Counted from the first letter of the stretch, positions 7,491 to 13,556 are shown. The stretch: 22,339 nt of DNA from Desulfobacteraceae bacterium (GCA_003354055.1 PIVQ01000046.1:1-22339); one strand, 5' to 3'. Program-made: numbers and translations. The notes: generated by a model not told the origin, from the sequence alone.

Positions 7491-8940
7491 TGATTTCACC
7501 TAATAGTGGTATTTCTAAACGATATTTCCCTTCATCTCTGAGCAGGAAGGTGTGCAAGCGACAATAATCGCATTCAGGATTGTCAACAGGCGTATTAGAG
7601 TGTATTTCCATATGCACAAAATCTATCCATATATTATCCTGTCGTAAATCATCCGGGAGACAGCGATATGGTTTTATCAGATTCATAAATGTGGCAACAG
7701 CATTATCCGCGGATCCACTAGTGAAAGGTCCCACGCCTGGTGCCTGTTCACCTCCCCCTGTTAGATAATATTCCTGCGCCAATGTTTCAGCATCAAGTTT
7801 GGCTAGTTGAGGATTGTCTTTGGTGGCCTGCTCATAATCAAGTTTAGTCTGGGTGACAACGCGTTGACAGCACAGGCAAGCACCATGTTCCGGCAGAATA
7901 CAGCTGACACGCCCCCGATGGTCTCTTAAATATGGAGATCCCTCTGAATCAACATCAATTTTACCCGTCAAGCCGACATCGATAAGGGCTTGAGCATAAT
8001 AATACAGAGCTTGATTCATGAAGTCTCTGCCAGCAACGTCATCAGTGCAACCGAATATGACATCTGCACTTGAAAGTGCATCAAGGGCTTCTGGGGATTC
8101 ATTTAAATATTTATCAAATGCCGCAACAGACAGATTTTTTAATTCAAGACTGTTGATATAATCTGCAAGAATCCGTGCTTTATTTTTCCCAATATCCTTA
8201 GACCTGAAGCCCCGAACCCGGTTCAGGTTTGATCCTTCCAAGTCATCGCCGTCGATGAGTATCAGTTCCCCTATGCCGGCACGGGCCAAAAGTGTGGCAA
8301 GAGGCGAACCTGTTCCTCCAACTCCAACGACTGCCGCACGCAGTGAATTAAGTATGGTATTAAAAGGTTTGCCAAATGCGGCTTCCTGCCGCTTCAAAGT
8401 TTCTGAAGGCTCATTGTCGCCGCTAAATCCATGAAGTTCGATTTTGTCACTGAGGACACTGATATGCCTTACTGGAATGATCTGATTTGGATCTGTCCCT
8501 TGCCGGATTCTGGCTTGCCATTTCCCATCATGTAGCACCATGGAAACCAAAAAGGCCGCTTCCCCATTGGAGCCGGAAAGGCCGCGTAAAATATTGAGTT
8601 CATTGATATTATCTTTAACTGAAAAGCCCCGATACCCATTAGGATGGTTATGGACAAAACCCAAGTGCAGATTTTCAGTTTCGCAACGAAAATAAACCTC
8701 AGGCAATTTGCGCATATTAATTTTTAGGTGGGTTTCTGAGCTATCTATTATCCAATCGTCAACGAGCTTAATGGTTTCCACTGCCATAAATCTGTCCGAT
8801 TTCGGCAAAGTTTTAACCGTTCTACTTAAACAGCGGAACAGAACGAAAGCACCACGTTCATGGCCATCCGGGTGATCACACAACCAGCTTTGAAGTTCAT
8901 TATTTAAAGAACCAAGTAATGTAATTCTGTTTCCTGTCAT
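7477..8940 (-). CDS. JAMM-E1 fusion: JAB-type isopeptidase plus ThiF/E1-like adenylating enzyme
   Basis: A 487-aa fusion. Residues ~20-160 form a JAB/JAMM metalloprotease domain: Glu28 in HERGAFVLF, then the zinc motif HNHPNGYRGFSVKD (His97, His99, Ser107, Asp110), all intact. Residues ~185-460 form an E1-like domain. It has nucleotide loop VGVGGTGS (206-211), IDGDDLEGSNLNR (Asp230, Arg241), Lys254 and CTDD (298-301). Two zinc half-sites are CLCC (355-358) and CDYC (457-460). It should adenylate the Ubl C-terminus, and the JAMM part may process the Ubl or release targets. Unusually, there is no Cys between 359 and 426, where MoeB has LTC; here the matching text is LTGGGEQAPGVGPFTSGS. Start ATG overlaps the E2 stop by 4 nt. 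Confidence 0.92.
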   Translation of the reverse strand: MTGNRITLLGSLNNELQSWLCDHPDGHERGAFVLFRCLSRTVKTLPKSDRFMAVETIKLVDDWIIDSSETHLKINMRKLPEVYFRCETENLHLGFVHNHPNGYRGFSVKDNINELNILRGLSGSNGEAAFLVSMVLHDGKWQARIRQGTDPNQIIPVRHISVLSDKIELHGFSGDNEPSETLKRQEAAFGKPFNTILNSLRAAVVGVGGTGSPLATLLARAGIGELILIDGDDLEGSNLNRVRGFRSKDIGKNKARILADYINSLELKNLSVAAFDKYLNESPEALDALSSADVIFGCTDDVAGRDFMNQALYYYAQALIDVGLTGKIDVDSEGSPYLRDHRGRVSCILPEHGACLCCQRVVTQTKLDYEQATKDNPQLAKLDAETLAQEYYLTGGGEQAPGVGPFTSGSADNAVATFMNLIKPYRCLPDDLRQDNIWIDFVHMEIHSNTPVDNPECDYCRLHTFLLRDEGKYRLEIPLLGEINGNS

Positions 8941-9353
8941 TTGTTAGCGTCCGGATTACGTAAAGCCCACTCAATACGGTCAAGAATTTTCTGAATATTA
9001 TCGACTTTAGGCTTCCAAGTATTGGGCTTGTAGTGTCGTGACCATCGACAATATTCTTTGCCTTTAAAATGCCTTGGGTCAGATCCGCCGACTTCAGAGA
9101 CATTGGGGATGTTTTTCCCATCAGCACGTTTTAATAAAGGAAAAACCCAGAACATATCACAGCCAATTGTGTTGTAATTCCCGGGGATAACGACAAGGAT
9201 TTCAACTGTTTTTAAAATCTTTCCATCAGAAACGTATTTGCCATCCGGTAAAGGATAATTCTTGATCACTAAAAATCGTACCGATTCTTCTTCTACATAT
9301 TCCAACCCTGAATCTTCTAAAATTTGATAATCATTTTCGTGAAGAAGTGGCAT
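8937..9353 (-). CDS. E2-like ubiquitin-conjugating protein (prokaryotic E2 family E type), Ser in place of catalytic Cys
   Basis: A 138-aa protein with the condensed E2 fold. Early text is LVIKNYPLPDGKY, then ILVVIPGNYNTIGCDMFW (the central strands), HFKGKEYCRWSRHYKPNTW and a C-terminal helix DNIQKILDRIEWAL. In eukaryotic E2s the catalytic Cys stands eight residues before a conserved Trp (C-LDILRSQ-W in UbcH5). Here Ser105 of WSRHYKPNTW stands exactly eight residues before Trp113, and Cys102 is three residues off register. The protein should therefore receive the Ubl on Ser, if it does so at all. It overlaps the E1 fusion (ATGA) and the Ubl gene (TAATG), so the three are translationally linked. 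Confidence 0.88.
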   Translation of the reverse strand: MPLLHENDYQILEDSGLEYVEEESVRFLVIKNYPLPDGKYVSDGKILKTVEILVVIPGNYNTIGCDMFWVFPLLKRADGKNIPNVSEVGGSDPRHFKGKEYCRWSRHYKPNTWKPKVDNIQKILDRIEWALRNPDANK

Positions 9354-9592
9354 TATTTATGGCCTGCCTCAGAACTTGATTCCTGGGCATAAAACTTTTC
9401 AATCCCCTTCTCACTCAGGTCAATTTTCTCATCGAGTTCAACAAGGCGACCTGGATTGCCTCTGACCTTTAAAAAGAGATCCATACTTTCAGGTATACCG
9501 GGGCCTAATCCTCTTACTTCCCTTCCTGAAATAAACTGGGTGTCCCATTCGTACATAGTGTTTTCAATTTTGAATTTGAATTTTTCTTTCAT
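9353..9592 (-). CDS. Ubiquitin-like protein, single multiubiquitin-type domain
   Basis: A 79-aa protein, one beta-grasp domain. It follows the multiubiquitin pattern: KFKFKIENTMYEWDTQFISG, REVRGLGPGIPESMDLFLKV, then RLVELDEKIDLSEKGIEKFY. Such proteins are the modifiers activated by the neighbouring E1 and passed to the E2. The family often has several domains in tandem; this one has only one. The C-terminus reads AQESSSEAGHK, so it lacks the usual exposed GG. Cleavage after the Gly (third from the end) by the JAMM domain or DUF6527 protein may be needed. AGGAG lies 6 nt before the ATG. The gene follows the DUF2188 gene by 12 nt. Confidence 0.88.
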   Translation of the reverse strand: MKEKFKFKIENTMYEWDTQFISGREVRGLGPGIPESMDLFLKVRGNPGRLVELDEKIDLSEKGIEKFYAQESSSEAGHK

Positions 9593-9604
9593 TTTTAACT
9601 CCTA

Positions 9605-9853
9605 TTAATTTTCAATATCTCTCGGAGGGAAGGGGTCATTGCCAGGTGCTATGGTATCTTTGCTTCTGATTCTGCCATTAACACCTTTTGTCGTTAACTC
9701 CCCGCCACCCTGAGTAACCAGCATTTTCTTTGCTGCATCTATCGCCTGCTTTTGGGTTTCATGCAGGCTGGATGCGCGGCTTGCATCATTCCTTTTATTA
9801 ACCCAGTCCCCTTGTGAATTTTTGTAAACCATGCGGTCACGATACTTACTCAT
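9605..9853 (-). CDS. DUF2188-family small protein, first gene of the Ubl operon
   Basis: An 82-aa protein. It shows the family pattern: an early strand ending GDWVNKRND, then RASSLHETQKQAIDAAKKML, GGGELTTKGVNGRIRSKDTI and GNDPFPP at the end. The function of DUF2188 is not known to me. Many copies occur as stand-alone small proteins, often in stress or mobile contexts. Its place right behind the operon promoter, 12 nt before the Ubl gene, means it is co-transcribed and could be a substrate, partner or regulator. I start it at the ATG at 9853; a TTG directly before it is a weaker choice. GGGAG sits 8 nt upstream. Confidence 0.85.
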   Translation of the reverse strand: MSKYRDRMVYKNSQGDWVNKRNDASRASSLHETQKQAIDAAKKMLVTQGGGELTTKGVNGRIRSKDTIAPGNDPFPPRDIEN

Positions 9854-9872
9854 CAAAAACTCCCTTCTAAAA

Positions 9873-9892
9873 TAGGATTATTTTATATCCTA
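9873..9892. promoter_or_regulatory. Candidate operator 1, palindrome AGGA-N10-TCCT
   Basis: TAGGATTATTTTATATCCTA has matched arms TAGGAT and ATCCTA. It lies just downstream of the -10 box of the Ubl operon promoter, over the expected transcription start. It shares AGGA-N10-TCCT with operator 2. The centres are 63 bp apart, six turns of DNA. Binding by the divergent WYL regulator is inferred. Confidence 0.55.
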
Positions 9893-9896
9893 ATTA

Positions 9897-9925
9897 AACA
9901 TAAACACGAATACTTTTTATGTCAA
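9897..9925 (-). promoter_or_regulatory. Sigma-70-type promoter of the Ubl operon
   Basis: Minus strand TTGACA (9920-9925), 17-nt spacer, TATGTT (9897-9902). The -35 is a perfect consensus match and the spacing is ideal. Transcription would begin near 9890, about 37 nt before the DUF2188 start codon. Candidate operators lie on either side. Confidence 0.65.
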
Positions 9926-9932
9926 TATATTT

Positions 9933-9958
9933 TTTAAGGAAAATTTAATATCCTTAAA
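9933..9958. promoter_or_regulatory. Candidate operator 2, palindrome AGGA-N10-TCCT
   Basis: Perfect 8-bp arms TTTAAGGA (9933-9940) and TCCTTAAA (9951-9958) around a 10-nt AT spacer. It sits just upstream of the -35 box of the Ubl operon promoter, between it and the WYL gene. Confidence 0.55.
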
Positions 9959-10001
9959 TTGACTTGGATTAAAATATAAAATAGGTTAAAGTCTGATGGT
10001 G

Positions 10002-10007
10002 TATAAT
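10002..10007 (+). promoter_or_regulatory. Possible -10 box of the WYL regulator gene
   Basis: A perfect TATAAT lies 31 nt before the regulator's ATG. No good -35 is found at 16-18 nt upstream. A TTGACT at 9959-9964 is too far for this box but could pair with TAGGTT (9982-9987). The gene may rely on an activator or be weakly expressed. Confidence 0.35.
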
Positions 10008-10038
10008 GGATTTTTTTATTTATGGAGAATTATAAGCA

Positions 10039-10926
10039 ATGCGGCGGAGCCAAAAAAAAAGAATAGAATTTATAGAAAACAGACTTTATTGGGAAGGAAA
10101 GATCAGCAGAAAAGACCTGACGGATTATTTTGAAATTTCAATCCCTCAAGCGACAAAGGATATAAAGGCTTATATCGAAAAAACCCCTGATAATATTTTT
10201 TACGACAACAGTGCAAAACTTTATTTGCCTTCTGACAAGTTCAAGCCCGCTTTAATATCACCAGACAGTGAGCTATATCTAAATCGGTTGCATTCAACAG
10301 ATAGTGGAAACGATTACTTTTTCTTTGGTGCTGTACCAAATTCATATATGCTGCCAACTGTTAAAAGAAAAATAGAGCCGTCAATATTAAGGTCTCTGTT
10401 GGATAGTATTCGAAATAACAATGCAATTTACATAGAATACCAGTCTATGAGCAACCCGAAACCTTCCTGGCGGTGGGTTACTCCTCATGCTATCGGTTTT
10501 GACGGGTACCGTTGGCACACAAGAGCTTTTTGCCACAACAGCAAAAAATACAAAGATTTTCATTTGGGACGGATTTTAAAGATAGGTGCTGAAAAAGAGC
10601 ATATTGGGGATCATACAAGTGATTTCGCATGGTTCAACAACATCACTTTTGAAATTGCACCTCATAAAGAATTGTCAGATGGACAAAAAATATGTGTCGA
10701 GTTTGACTTCTGTATGGAAAATGGGAATTTGAATTTTGATGTTAAAGCAGCATTTATTTTTTACGTCATGAGATCCTTTGGATTCGACTCTAAACATTAT
10801 GAAAGATCTCCTAATGAGCAACAAGTGATTCTTTTAAACAGACAAGAAATAATAACCCAAAAGAAAATTATGGAACAAATGTCTGAAAAGAAAATGGCAG
10901 ATACTGCTGTTTTTAATAATAATTAA
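10039..10926 (+). CDS. WYL-domain transcriptional regulator divergent to the Ubl operon
   Basis: A 295-aa DNA-binding regulator. Residues ~3-60 form a winged helix-turn-helix (KKRIEFIENRLYWEGKISRKDL, then DYFEISIPQATKDIKAYIE). Residues ~125-200 form a WYL domain with YIEYQSMSNP, WRWVTPHAIGFDGYRWHTRAF and FHLGRILKI. The C-terminal ~80 residues resemble the extension of CapW/BrxR-type regulators. Those proteins control phage-defence islands and are thought to sense nucleic acid or nucleotide ligands. It is head to head with the Ubl operon over a 185-bp gap containing two matched palindromes, so it most likely represses that operon. The start ATG follows GGAG at 11 nt. Confidence 0.88.
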   Translation: MRRSQKKRIEFIENRLYWEGKISRKDLTDYFEISIPQATKDIKAYIEKTPDNIFYDNSAKLYLPSDKFKPALISPDSELYLNRLHSTDSGNDYFFFGAVPNSYMLPTVKRKIEPSILRSLLDSIRNNNAIYIEYQSMSNPKPSWRWVTPHAIGFDGYRWHTRAFCHNSKKYKDFHLGRILKIGAEKEHIGDHTSDFAWFNNITFEIAPHKELSDGQKICVEFDFCMENGNLNFDVKAAFIFYVMRSFGFDSKHYERSPNEQQVILLNRQEIITQKKIMEQMSEKKMADTAVFNNN

Positions 10927-10935
10927 TGAGTAAAT

Positions 10936-11074
10936 ATGAAAATCTATTTTGATACTGCATTTGATGGGTGACATAGCCCTGGCTCAATTTGGGGAAGGTG
11001 CTTTTTTTACTGCAGATTATGTCAAAAATGCCCTCCCCACTAATGCCGAATATAAACCCCCGGACTATTATTAA
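10936..11074 (+). pseudogene. Possible gene remnant with a frameshift
   Basis: ATG at 10936 opens MKIYFDTAFDG and then stops. A frame shifted by one base continues LAQFGEGAFFTADYVKNALP to a stop at 11072-11074. The joined text reads like the start of one protein that suffered a frameshift or internal deletion. An ATG at 10964 would also give a 36-aa frame without a clear ribosome site. I do not recognise the family. It follows the WYL gene by 10 nt. Confidence 0.3.
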
Positions 11075-11480
11075 AAAAGCTCAGTTTTTTCAAAAAAAGC
11101 CCAACACAAAATATTTGGGTTGAAGAAAATTGCATTTGATTTACGAAGAATCCTAATTATAGAGGTTCCTTTCAGTAAAAAATAACCATCCACGTTTATA
11201 TAACTGATATCAAACCACGAGGGTTCAGGCATATGGGGGGAAGGGTCGAGGCGGCGTAACCTGAAGGTCACACGTAAATGTGCGGGGTGTCATGGACTGA
11301 AAACACCGGGCATTTCCGCTTCTCAAACGGTCACGACGACCGGTTGAGATTTAGCTGAGCGCCCTTCCCCCCATATGCCTCCTCCTCAATTGGCACCCCA
11401 TTTTAATAAACACACTCAGATCCATTATATACAATTTTAAAAAAACAGAGTTGATAAGCATTCCGTCAGCATCACACGGT
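11075..11480. other. Gene-free stretch holding a repeat element
   Basis: No gene is supported. A 66-codon minus-strand frame (11271-11071) crosses the repeat and looks accidental. The right half holds the inverted-repeat element at 11227-11380, described separately. The left part is AT-rich. Confidence 0.45.
11227..11380 (-). repeat. Repeat element with perfect 19-bp inverted ends, copy Y
   Basis: AGGCATATGGGGGGAAGGG (11227-11245) and its exact complement (11362-11380) bound a 154-bp unit. Inside, 11252-11341 is the reverse-complement match of repeat X (6371-6460). The unit also holds a strong hairpin at 11321-11349: 12-bp arms with one mismatch around loop ACGAC. No coding potential and no clear target duplication. 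The outer right flank plus end, CCATATGCCTCCTCCTCA, recurs at 18908-18925. It may be a short non-autonomous element or a structured palindromic repeat. Confidence 0.7.
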
Positions 11481-12452
11481 TTATTCCCGGCAGAACTTTG
11501 TCCGGTATTCTTTTGGCAGAAGATTGGTGTGTTTTTTAAAGAGCTTTCGAAAGAAGCTTGTGTCCTCGTATCCCACCGAGACTGCAATCTCACTGAATGA
11601 TCCCGAAGTTCTTTCCAACTGATGTTTGGCAAACTCAACCCTTAGCCGTTGAAGGTACAGAAGCGGGGTATTTCCGGTTGCCGCTTTGAATCGGCGTTCA
11701 AACACCCTGCGGCTGAGGCCGAAGTTTTCGGCAAGGGATTTGATATCGATATGCCGGTTGTAATTTTCTTCCAGCCATTTTTGTATAGACCGGATCTTTG
11801 AGTCGTTATGCTCTGTTGCAAACTGATAAACGGCATAGGGTTCCTGGGACTGTCTGCCGATATCGTGGAGCATGGCCTTGGAGCTTTCAAGGGCGATATC
11901 CCTGCCGCAATATCTTTCAACCAGGTAAATAGAAAGATCAATGTATGAATTGCATCCCCCTGAGCTTAATAAATTTCCCTCGTCAGTAATTATCTTTTGG
12001 GATTGCAAATCAACTTCCGGGTACCTTTTTCTAAAATCATTTTCAAATCCCCAGTGAGTGGTGGCAGTTTTCCCGTTAAGTAATCCTGTTTCAGCGAGGA
12101 TGTAGGTTCCGGCACAGACACTGGCGATGGTAGCCCCGTTTTTGTTTTGTGTCTTCAGCCAGTCAATGGCTTCATAGCTTGTCTCAAGGGTGCGGTAATC
12201 TGAGAATGATGAGATGAGTATCAGATCAGGGGATTCAATATTCCAAATTGAACAATGGGGGTAAACGGGTGTCTGATTTTTACTTCGGACAGGTTTTCCG
12301 TCCTTGGACACAATTTTCACATCAAAATAGGATACCTCATCTTTTCCGGTAATAAAATTCCAGGTCGCGCCGGTCTGACAGAAGACATCCATCGGCCCCA
12401 TGACTGAAGAGGCTAAGACATTATCCAAGGCAAGTATGGCAACGGTAATCAT
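11481..12452 (-). CDS. GlxA-family transcriptional regulator (DJ-1/PfpI-like domain plus AraC-type HTH)
   Basis: A 323-aa two-domain regulator. Residues ~1-170 form a class I glutamine amidotransferase-like (DJ-1/PfpI) sensor domain with LDNVLASSVMGPMDVF and the nucleophile-elbow text SVCAGTYILAETGLL (Cys113). Residues ~220-320 form an AraC-type pair of helix-turn-helices (IKSLAENFGLSRRVFERRF and FSEIAVSVGYEDTSFFRKLF). Such proteins bind a small ligand, often an amine-derived compound, and activate nearby catabolic genes. Starting at the ATG at 12452 puts GGAG 8 nt upstream and drops nine extra residues. It faces away from the transglutaminase-like gene; its target is unknown. Confidence 0.92.
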   Translation of the reverse strand: MITVAILALDNVLASSVMGPMDVFCQTGATWNFITGKDEVSYFDVKIVSKDGKPVRSKNQTPVYPHCSIWNIESPDLILISSFSDYRTLETSYEAIDWLKTQNKNGATIASVCAGTYILAETGLLNGKTATTHWGFENDFRKRYPEVDLQSQKIITDEGNLLSSGGCNSYIDLSIYLVERYCGRDIALESSKAMLHDIGRQSQEPYAVYQFATEHNDSKIRSIQKWLEENYNRHIDIKSLAENFGLSRRVFERRFKAATGNTPLLYLQRLRVEFAKHQLERTSGSFSEIAVSVGYEDTSFFRKLFKKHTNLLPKEYRTKFCRE

Positions 12453-12557
12453 ATAATTTCTCCATATTGACGCAATCAACTCTTTTTTAGTCGTTTTTGC
12501 CGCTTTTCACTTTTTTGTCAAGTGATATTTATGGGTTACGGAACGTATGTGATTCCC

Positions 12558-12675
12558 TTAGGCCGAGTATCAAAAATAAACCTCCCAGGTGGTTGGCGCG
12601 GCATTTTCAAAGGCTGCTATCCACAGGGACCGCTCACTTTTGCGCGGACTGTTTTATTTTGATGCCGCGCCTTAA
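12558..12675. mobile_element. MITE-like element, family 2, copy A
   Basis: About 118 bp. Its ends are complementary over ~24 nt: the left reads GGCCGAGTATCAAAAATAAA and the complement of the right reads GGCGCGGCATCAAAATAAAA. TTA flanks both ends as a direct repeat. A subterminal copy of the end motif, GGCGCGGCAT, occurs at 12595-12604. The same structure recurs at 16539-16657. No ORF. It ends 24 bp before the transglutaminase-like start codon and so may carry part of that gene's control region. Confidence 0.7.
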
Positions 12676-12699
12676 ACCAAAAAATGAAAGGATAAATCC

Positions 12700-13371
12700 A
12701 TGAAATCTTCATTGGAAGAGACCTATTTTTGCAATTACAGCCATCCGTCAATTCAAACGCCGGCCCGAAAGCTTTCCGAACAGACAGACAATCAGGCAGA
12801 GCTTGCAAAGAGGACATTTTACTATGTCAGAGATACGATTGTTACCGGATATGACCTATATAAAACCCGGGCATCCGACATATTGAAAAAAAGTTACGGT
12901 ATCTGCTGGGGCAAATCCCTTCTTCTGATTGCTTTGCTCAGATGCAATAACATTGAGGCCAGATTTGGAACAATCCCTGTTCACAGAAAATTTATAGAGC
13001 CCCTGATCGGACAATTCTATTATCTGGCAAATTCCCCGTATAACCATTGTGTTGCCCATGTACTCATAAATGATAAATGGACGATTCTCGACCCGGTACT
13101 TGATAAAAACACCTATGAAACATTTTTTGCACCGAAACAGGTTCCATGGAATATTGAATGGAACGGAAGAGATGATTGCCGACTGTATACTGATCACGTG
13201 GTTGGCGGGCTGAAAACATATGAAGATATCGACGGGGCAATTAATAATAAAGCCGGCAATAAAGAACTGCCGGCATTTATAGCAACCCCGGTATATAATT
13301 TCCTTAACAAAAGGATCTGGACGAGATCATTGAAACCCTTGATTCCTGCGGGGAGCCAGACTTCAAAGTAA
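12700..13371 (+). CDS. Transglutaminase-like superfamily protein with a recombined C-terminus
   Basis: A 223-aa protein with the cysteine-protease-like transglutaminase core. The catalytic set is visible: Cys69 in YGICWGKSLLLIALLR, His120 in NHCVAHVLINDKW and Asp131 in TILDPVLD. Bacterial members of this fold are mostly proteases or amidases. The C-terminal tail from about FLNKRIWTRSL is not native. At the DNA level it is a piece of a radical SAM gene read partly out of frame (see 13300-13395). The gene may thus be a truncated or hybrid version of a longer one. AAGGA stands 7 nt before the ATG. A family 2 MITE lies directly upstream. Function unknown. Confidence 0.8.
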   Translation: MKSSLEETYFCNYSHPSIQTPARKLSEQTDNQAELAKRTFYYVRDTIVTGYDLYKTRASDILKKSYGICWGKSLLLIALLRCNNIEARFGTIPVHRKFIEPLIGQFYYLANSPYNHCVAHVLINDKWTILDPVLDKNTYETFFAPKQVPWNIEWNGRDDCRLYTDHVVGGLKTYEDIDGAINNKAGNKELPAFIATPVYNFLNKRIWTRSLKPLIPAGSQTSK

Positions 13372-13395
13372 CCGCCAATGTTGTTCTGGGCTGAA
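13300..13395 (+). pseudogene. Remnant of a second radical SAM gene
   Basis: Starting at a FLNK codon run in the transglutaminase frame and then shifting frame, the DNA reads DLDEIIETLDSCGEPDFKVT then ANVVLG and a stop. The intact protein at 4908-6140 has MDEVIETLDFCRDAGFKVNA then NVILGW (residues ~284-306). The nucleotide match to about 5739-5832 is clear by eye. It ends abruptly at a stop codon shortly before a family 1 MITE. Only some 30 codons survive, so this is a deletion scar, not a gene. Confidence 0.75.
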
Positions 13396-13401
13396 AGAAT
13401 C

Positions 13402-13447
13402 TTAGGAATCGTTACAAAAGATCAAGTAATTTTTGAGCCGATCCTTA
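13402..13447. mobile_element. MITE-like element, family 1, copy 2 (internally deleted)
   Basis: The first 18 nt of the element (to ACAAAA) are joined directly to the last 28 nt (from GATCAAG). The flanking TTA at each end is kept. In the full copy ACAAAA occurs at both junction points, about 90 bp apart, so a deletion between these short repeats explains the 46-bp form. Confidence 0.7.
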
Positions 13448-13462
13448 TTGACAAGGATCGGC
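13437..13462. repeat. Perfect 10-bp hairpin overlapping the MITE right end
   Basis: GCCGATCCTT, loop ATTGAC, AAGGATCGGC. The right arm is the outer end of a second family 1 element in opposite orientation, so two element ends may meet tail to tail. No T-run follows, so a terminator is less likely. Confidence 0.55.
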
Positions 13463-13556
13463 ACTGGGCTCGGGAGTTTCATATAAATATGTCATGGCCA
13501 GTCTTTGTCGTGTATCCCTTTGAGTTGCAGGATCTGATGATATTGGGTTCTGTTTG

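Noticed and set aside
7002..9853. Canonical BIL (BilABCD-type) Cys-dependent ubiquitin-like system
   Set aside because: The Ubl is multiubiquitin-type, the E2 is family E-like with Ser at the catalytic site, the JAMM is fused to the E1, and a DUF6527 gene is present; this fits a different operon class.
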